DNA of 10,603 nt from Verrucomicrobiota bacterium (GTDB taxonomy: Bacteria; Verrucomicrobiota; Verrucomicrobiia; Limisphaerales; UBA9464), in NCBI GenBank assembly GCA_017302195.1, contig JAFLEG010000068.1, forward strand, positions 709-11,311. The letters run 5' to 3'. Each line of letters begins with the position of its first letter. Positions within the stretch are counted from its first letter, which is position 1. Of the stretch, positions 6,724-10,603 are shown piece by piece. Under the pieces are notes generated by a model that was given only the letters and a program-made list of their open reading frames with translations, had not been told where the DNA came from and did no database searches. The translations under genes were made by a program, and so were the position numbers.

Positions 6724-9377
6724 TCGTAGTCCTCGGTCTTGCGCACGGGCACCGTGATGCCGTCCTTGGGTGGGGTTTTCATCGTGGAGAGAAACGCCAG
6801 GATGTCCTCCAGCTCCTGCTCCTTCAACAGCGCGCCCAGCGGGGGCATGGGGGAAATGGGGAGACTCTCGAAGCCCGCCGCCAGCTTCGCGTTCGGATCC
6901 ATGAGGCTTTCCAGAAGGTAGGCCCGGTCTCCCCGCACGGCGATGCCGTCCAGGATCGGACCGATGTCCCCGCCCTTCCCGTTCGCGGTGTGGCAGGAGG
7001 CGCAGGCCGCGGTGGGGCTGTTGTAGAAAAGCTCCTCGCCGCGGCGGGGATCCCCCGCGGTGACCTGGACGGTGTCCCCGCCAATGCCGGATACCTGGTG
7101 GATGCGGCCCAGCAGCGTGACGGTGTCGTTGAGGAAGGGATCGCTGACGTTGGCGGCGGTGCGGGGCAACTGCGCCACCACGGTCTGAATCGCCGGGATG
7201 GTAGGGAACTCCAGCAGCTTCACGAAGGCCGCCTGGCGGGTGAGGAGGTCCGGATCCTGGATCACCGGACTGCTGAAGAAGAGCTGCCGCCCGGCCTCGT
7301 TCGGCGGCAGGGCGCGAATGGCGTTGCGGCGCAGGGCCGGATCCCTGGCCGACAGCGCCGCCTGATGGGTGTCCCTGTCGAGCGCCCCCAGTCCGGCCAG
7401 GGACCAGAGCGCATGGATCGCCCCCTTCCCGCCGGTGCCGGAGCGCACACGCTTCCTCAGGGCAGGCACGGCATCCTTCTCCGGGTTCTCCACGATCAGC
7501 CGCTGGGCGGTGAGCGCCCAAAACTGATTGCCGCTCTCCAGTGCGGCCACGAGTTCCGAAGGGTTCGCCCCGGCCAGGGATCGGATCGGACTCCGGGGAC
7601 CGTCCTTCCAAACCACCCGGTAGATGCGTCCATGCGACTGGTCGCGCAGGTCATTCTCGGTCTGGTAGGCGCCGCCGGGGCCGGTGGTGGCCTGGATGCC
7701 TGCGGACTGCGGGCTGGGCGTGGGATTGTGCTGGATGATGAAGCTGTAGAAATCAATCACCCAGACCGCCCCGTCCGGCCCCACCTCCGCGAAGATGGGC
7801 GACATCCATTCGTCGGTGCTCGCCAGCAGGTTCCCACCGTCCGCCGCACGGTAGCCGCCCCCGTCGGGCTGAATGTCCATGATGCCGATCAGCTTCGCGG
7901 TGGGCTCGGTCACCAGGGCCTTCCCCTGCAGCCGCGGCGGCAGCGCGTCGCTGACCATGAAGGTGTGTCCGGCCGCGGCGGTGTAGCCGCCGAAGTTGTC
8001 CACCATGCGGACATTGGGGGTGTTGGGATGCATGCGCATGCCGGGAGCCAGCGACTTCGCGGAGGGAAGCCGGCGCACCTGGGTCGCGCTGCCTTCCGGC
8101 GCATTGTTGCCGTCCAGCCGGTACCCGGGACGGAACCCGCCCCCGCCACGGCGTCCGAATCCGGGCTGCGTGGGATTCAGGAGGTGGGCGGGCAGATAGC
8201 CGTAGAAGCTCGGATGACCGTTCGCGGTGGACCCAAAGACGTCGCCGTGGGCGTTGAGTCCGAAGCCCCAGGTGTTGTTGTTGAACTGATGCAGAAACTC
8301 CAGCGCGGAGCCGTCGGGCTTGAACCGGAAGACGCCCTGCCCGAACTGGAGATCCTTCCCGCCGACCGTTCCCCGGAAATTGGAATAGCCCACCGCGCCG
8401 TAGAGCCAGTTGTCGAACCCGCGTCCGAGACTGCTCTGCGTCGCGTGGGAATCGCCCACACCCCAGCCCGGCAGGAGGATCTCGCGCCCATCGGCCCGGC
8501 CATCGCCATCGGTGTCCCTGAGGAACACCATGTGGCGCGCCTCCGACACCAGGATGCCGCCGTTCACGAACACCAGGGAGGTGGCCAGGTTCAGTCCGTC
8601 GGCGAACACCGTGAAACGGTCCGCCCGGCCGTCGCCGTTGGTGTCCTCGCAGATCTTGATCTGGTCCCCTCCCGGCGTGCCTTCGGGTGTGAGCCCGTGC
8701 GGATAGTCCCGCGCCTCGACCACCCAGGCGCGCCCGCGCTCATCCCAGGCCAGGGCGATGGGCTTCACGACGTCCGGCTCGGCGGCGAAGAGCTGCAGGT
8801 CAAAGTCCGCAGGCACCTGCGTGTAGCGCAGGCTGTCCTGCGGGGAGAGGGGCGCCTGATAGCCCACCGGTGCGGGACGGCGCTCGTAGTTCGGGACCGC
8901 ACCCGGCAGACGCCGCAGCGGCGGGCGCGAGGCGGTGGAGGCCTCCCATTCGGTTCGCGCCTGCCTCCCCACGGCGTCCAGCACCGCCCGGCGCAGGTCG
9001 GCGTCGGCTGGACGCTGCCCGTCGGGAACCTTGATGAGCCCGTGTCCCGCACCCTGGAAGCGGGCCAGCAGCGCCTGCTGCACCGGATCCACCGCCGCCT
9101 CCGGCAGCACCTGCACCACGGCGTCGAAGTGGCGGAGAAGAGTTTCCGTCAGGTCGGCGGCCCCGGCGCGATGGTCGAAGTAGATGGCCTCCGGGGCCAG
9201 GGTCTGACCCGGCAGATAGACGTAGTTGGTGCGCGAGCCGCCGCCGGACCCGCCGCCACCCGCACCGACGGGGCCCAGGTAGAGCACATGGAGCGGGCGG
9301 CCCGGGCCCTCTGCCGCCGTGGCGCCGGCGGCAATCAGCCCCGCCATCAGGCCCAGAATTCGTTTCAGCATCTTCAT
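6720..9377 (-). CDS. PVC-type membrane-bound dehydrogenase with C-terminal cytochrome c domain
   Basis: The 885-residue protein carries a signal peptide (MKMLKRILGLMAGLIAAGATA). A shortened ThuA-like region with a glycine-rich loop follows (about residues 28-140). Next comes a six-bladed-type propeller (about 175-590) with the hallmarks of the PVC membrane-bound dehydrogenase family (TIGR02604-like): ALAWDERGRAWVVEARDYP, KICEDTNGDGRADRFTVFADGL, GVFRFKPDGSALEF, NNNTWGFG and EVGPDGAVWVIDFYSF. A helical HEAT-like region (about 600-760) leads to a cytochrome c domain with the heme site CASCH (Cys792, Cys795, His796) and a likely Met ligand in SPMPPLG near residue 844. By family, it probably oxidises a sugar or alcohol in the periplasm and passes electrons through heme c; the substrate is unknown. 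I use the ATG at 9377; a TTG at 9383 and an ATG at 9371 are alternatives. It starts 2 nt after the esterase stop, with GGGGA about seven bases upstream, and its own stop overlaps the next gene. Confidence 0.88.
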   Translation of the reverse strand: MKMLKRILGLMAGLIAAGATAAEGPGRPLHVLYLGPVGAGGGGSGGGSRTNYVYLPGQTLAPEAIYFDHRAGAADLTETLLRHFDAVVQVLPEAAVDPVQQALLARFQGAGHGLIKVPDGQRPADADLRRAVLDAVGRQARTEWEASTASRPPLRRLPGAVPNYERRPAPVGYQAPLSPQDSLRYTQVPADFDLQLFAAEPDVVKPIALAWDERGRAWVVEARDYPHGLTPEGTPGGDQIKICEDTNGDGRADRFTVFADGLNLATSLVFVNGGILVSEARHMVFLRDTDGDGRADGREILLPGWGVGDSHATQSSLGRGFDNWLYGAVGYSNFRGTVGGKDLQFGQGVFRFKPDGSALEFLHQFNNNTWGFGLNAHGDVFGSTANGHPSFYGYLPAHLLNPTQPGFGRRGGGGFRPGYRLDGNNAPEGSATQVRRLPSAKSLAPGMRMHPNTPNVRMVDNFGGYTAAAGHTFMVSDALPPRLQGKALVTEPTAKLIGIMDIQPDGGGYRAADGGNLLASTDEWMSPIFAEVGPDGAVWVIDFYSFIIQHNPTPSPQSAGIQATTGPGGAYQTENDLRDQSHGRIYRVVWKDGPRSPIRSLAGANPSELVAALESGNQFWALTAQRLIVENPEKDAVPALRKRVRSGTGGKGAIHALWSLAGLGALDRDTHQAALSARDPALRRNAIRALPPNEAGRQLFFSSPVIQDPDLLTRQAAFVKLLEFPTIPAIQTVVAQLPRTAANVSDPFLNDTVTLLGRIHQVSGIGGDTVQVTAGDPRRGEELFYNSPTAACASCHTANGKGGDIGPILDGIAVRGDRAYLLESLMDPNAKLAAGFESLPISPMPPLGALLKEQELEDILAFLSTMKTPPKDGITVPVRKTEDYE

Positions 9378-9379
9378 GA

Positions 9380-10603
9380 TCAATTCCCCGCGGGTTTGAA
9401 GATCCGCTGCGCAAAATTGTAGAGCGCTTTCTTCCAGTGCTGGAAGTCATGGGCGTGTTCGTCCACATGCCAGACGTGCGGGACTTCCTTCTCCTGGAGG
9501 TACGCATGCACCCCCTGGCTGATGCGGATCAACCCGTCCTTGTTGCCGCAGGAGAGGTACAGGAGCTTCAACTGCGCCTTCGCCTGATCCGGATCGGGCA
9601 CCAGTGCCGCCGGCGGCCGGGTGTTCGGCGCGGAGGAGAAGCCGCCGACCCACGCGAAGGTGTCGAGGTTGCCCAGGCCAAAGTTGAGCGACTGGCCGCC
9701 GCCCATGGACAGCCCTGCCAGCGCGCGGTGTTCCCGGTCGGCCGTCACGGAGTACCGCGACTCGATGAACGGGATGAGGCTGCCGAGCAGGTCCTTGTCG
9801 AACACCCCGAAGGCCGGCGCGGTGGCCATCGCGTTGGGGCCGGGCCGGTCGTCGGCCTGGGCGCGACCGTTGGGCATGACCACGATCATCGGCACCGCCT
9901 TCCCGTCGGCGATGAGGTTGTCGAGAATGACCTGGGGCTGGCCTCCGCGGCGCCATTCCTCCTCATCACCGCCAATGCCGTGCAGCAGGTAGAGCACGGG
10001 ATATTTCCGGTCGGTCGAATACCCGGGCGGCGTGTACACCAGCGCCTTGCGGCGCGTGCCGACGGACTTCGAATCGTATTCCACCATGGCCAGCGTGCCA
10101 TGGGCGATGCCCGCGAAGCTGCCGTCGAGGTTCTCGAGCCGCTGCGAGAAGTCGATCAGCCAGCTCGACCCGCTCTCGGACCGGTTCGGCCGCGAGACAT
10201 GCGGCGCGCCGCCCTTGCCGTCCACGTGCACGCGGAAGAACTCCTCGCGCGCCATCGAGATCCGCAGCGGGTCGATCGATCGGGACGTCGCGACGCGCTC
10301 GCCATAGGCGTCGAACCAGCCGATCTCGTCGAGCAAGGGCGAGCCGCCGTGAAGCGTTCGCAGATTGATGTGGATCGAAGCCTGGCTGCGATAGATGCCG
10401 CGGGCGACGTCGGCGCGCAGGCGTCCGACAGCGCGCAACGTCTCGCCGACCGCATCGAAGGTGCGCGCCGCGTGCTCCGCGAGCAGGTGCGCGACATTGC
10501 GCGTGTCGCGCTCCACCCGCGCGACCACGTCCCGATAGGCCTGGTGCTGCGACTGCGCGAACCAGCCCGAGAGGGCCAGCGCCACGAGCGATGCCGCGAC
10601 GAC
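9380..10603 (-). CDS. Alpha/beta-hydrolase esterase (feruloyl-esterase/esterase-D type) fused in frame to a partial dCache-like sensor; probable chimera; 5' end outside window
   Basis: Numbering is from the in-frame GTG at 10585; six more codons are open to the window edge, so the real start is not visible. Residues 161-401 are a full esterase of the PF00756 type. They begin AHGTLAMVEYDSKSVGTRRK, then YTPPGY, the oxyanion-loop motif LLHGIGGDEEEW, the nucleophile Ser293 in GLSMGGGQS, the acid Asp350 in CGNKDG, and the catalytic His, probably His379, in EHAHDFQHW. Such enzymes cleave feruloyl or acetyl esters of plant polysaccharide and are normally preceded directly by a signal peptide. Instead, residues 1-160 are a membrane helix (VALALSGWFA region), a coiled stretch, and the first half of an extracellular PDC/dCache sensor (IGWFDAYGERVATS, then FSQRLENLDGSFAGI), typical of alphaproteobacterial sensor kinases or cyclases. 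The sensor stops in mid-fold at about 10106, which argues for an assembly chimera. Downstream it is the first gene of a three-gene unit. Confidence 0.75.
   Translation of the reverse strand, partial: VVAASLVALALSGWFAQSQHQAYRDVVARVERDTRNVAHLLAEHAARTFDAVGETLRAVGRLRADVARGIYRSQASIHINLRTLHGGSPLLDEIGWFDAYGERVATSRSIDPLRISMAREEFFRVHVDGKGGAPHVSRPNRSESGSSWLIDFSQRLENLDGSFAGIAHGTLAMVEYDSKSVGTRRKALVYTPPGYSTDRKYPVLYLLHGIGGDEEEWRRGGQPQVILDNLIADGKAVPMIVVMPNGRAQADDRPGPNAMATAPAFGVFDKDLLGSLIPFIESRYSVTADREHRALAGLSMGGGQSLNFGLGNLDTFAWVGGFSSAPNTRPPAALVPDPDQAKAQLKLLYLSCGNKDGLIRISQGVHAYLQEKEVPHVWHVDEHAHDFQHWKKALYNFAQRIFKPAGN
10084..10103. repeat. 7-bp inverted repeat beside the fusion seam
   Basis: CCATGGC (10084-10090) and GCCATGG (10097-10103) are perfect inverted copies separated by six bases. 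They end two or three bases before the point where the esterase homology gives way to sensor homology. The repeat encodes part of AHGTLAMV and may be chance, but short inverted repeats are known template-switch points in multiple displacement amplification. Confidence 0.5.
10104..10108 (-). other. Seam between esterase homology and foreign sensor homology
   Basis: Reading the minus strand, codons up to Ile160 (10108-10106) belong to the sensor sequence LDGSFAGI, which in that family usually continues into a Val-Val-Ala strand. Codons from Ala161 (10105-10103) belong to the esterase, AHGTLAMVEY. The word TCGA occurs 11 times in the 498 bases to the right of the seam and 6 times in the 726 bases to its left (counted by eye), which fits a change of source DNA. 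Confidence 0.55.

Noticed and set aside
6663..9422. A 919-codon open frame on the plus strand, opposite the dehydrogenase gene
   Set aside because: It is antisense to a clearly recognised protein. Its translation is rich in Arg, Gly and His with no domain, as expected from the complementary frame of GC-rich coding DNA.
10030..10603. A genuine new sensor-esterase signalling enzyme
   Set aside because: Not rejected outright but ranked below a chimera: the sensor fold is truncated, composition changes at the seam, and the gene lies at the window edge with no visible start.

Overview
The window looks like GC-rich chromosomal DNA from a member of the Verrucomicrobiota, or a close PVC-superphylum relative. 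The evidence is family content: a PVC-type membrane-bound dehydrogenase fused to cytochrome c, a large secreted protein with autotransporter-associated beta-strand (PATR) repeats, a Reg_prop-type beta-propeller sensor, and weak or absent Shine-Dalgarno sequences before most genes. No RNA genes, CRISPR arrays, transposases or phage genes were seen.

Left part (1-1357, minus strand): the 5' portion of a secreted/periplasmic beta-propeller sensor of the two-component-regulator-propeller (Reg_prop) type. It runs off the left edge. One base appears to be missing near 1012, which splits it into two overlapping frames. A 299-bp divergent intergenic region follows.

Middle part (1657-5986, plus strand): four separate genes. 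They are a small one-domain cupin, an HXXEE-family membrane protein, a stand-alone response-regulator receiver, and an 897-residue secreted protein. That last protein joins an N-terminal papain-like (C39-like) cysteine peptidase domain to PATR/beta-helix repeats.

Right part (6148-10603, minus strand): a tight three-gene unit transcribed leftward. The order is an alpha/beta-hydrolase esterase (feruloyl-esterase/esterase-D type), then a PVC dehydrogenase with a heme-c domain (2-nt gap), then a small secreted beta-sandwich protein (ATGA overlap). All appear to be exported, which suggests extracellular or periplasmic breakdown and oxidation of esterified carbohydrate. The two share a 161-bp convergent intergenic region with the PATR gene that holds two GC-rich hairpins.

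The strangest place is the right edge. The esterase reading frame runs without a stop into the membrane helix and extracellular sensor (dCache/PDC-like) of what looks like an alphaproteobacterial signalling protein. The join is near 10106. The sensor is cut in mid-fold, the local word composition changes, and a 7-bp inverted repeat sits beside the seam. I think a chimeric assembly or amplification join is more likely than a real new fusion protein, but it is the first thing to test.
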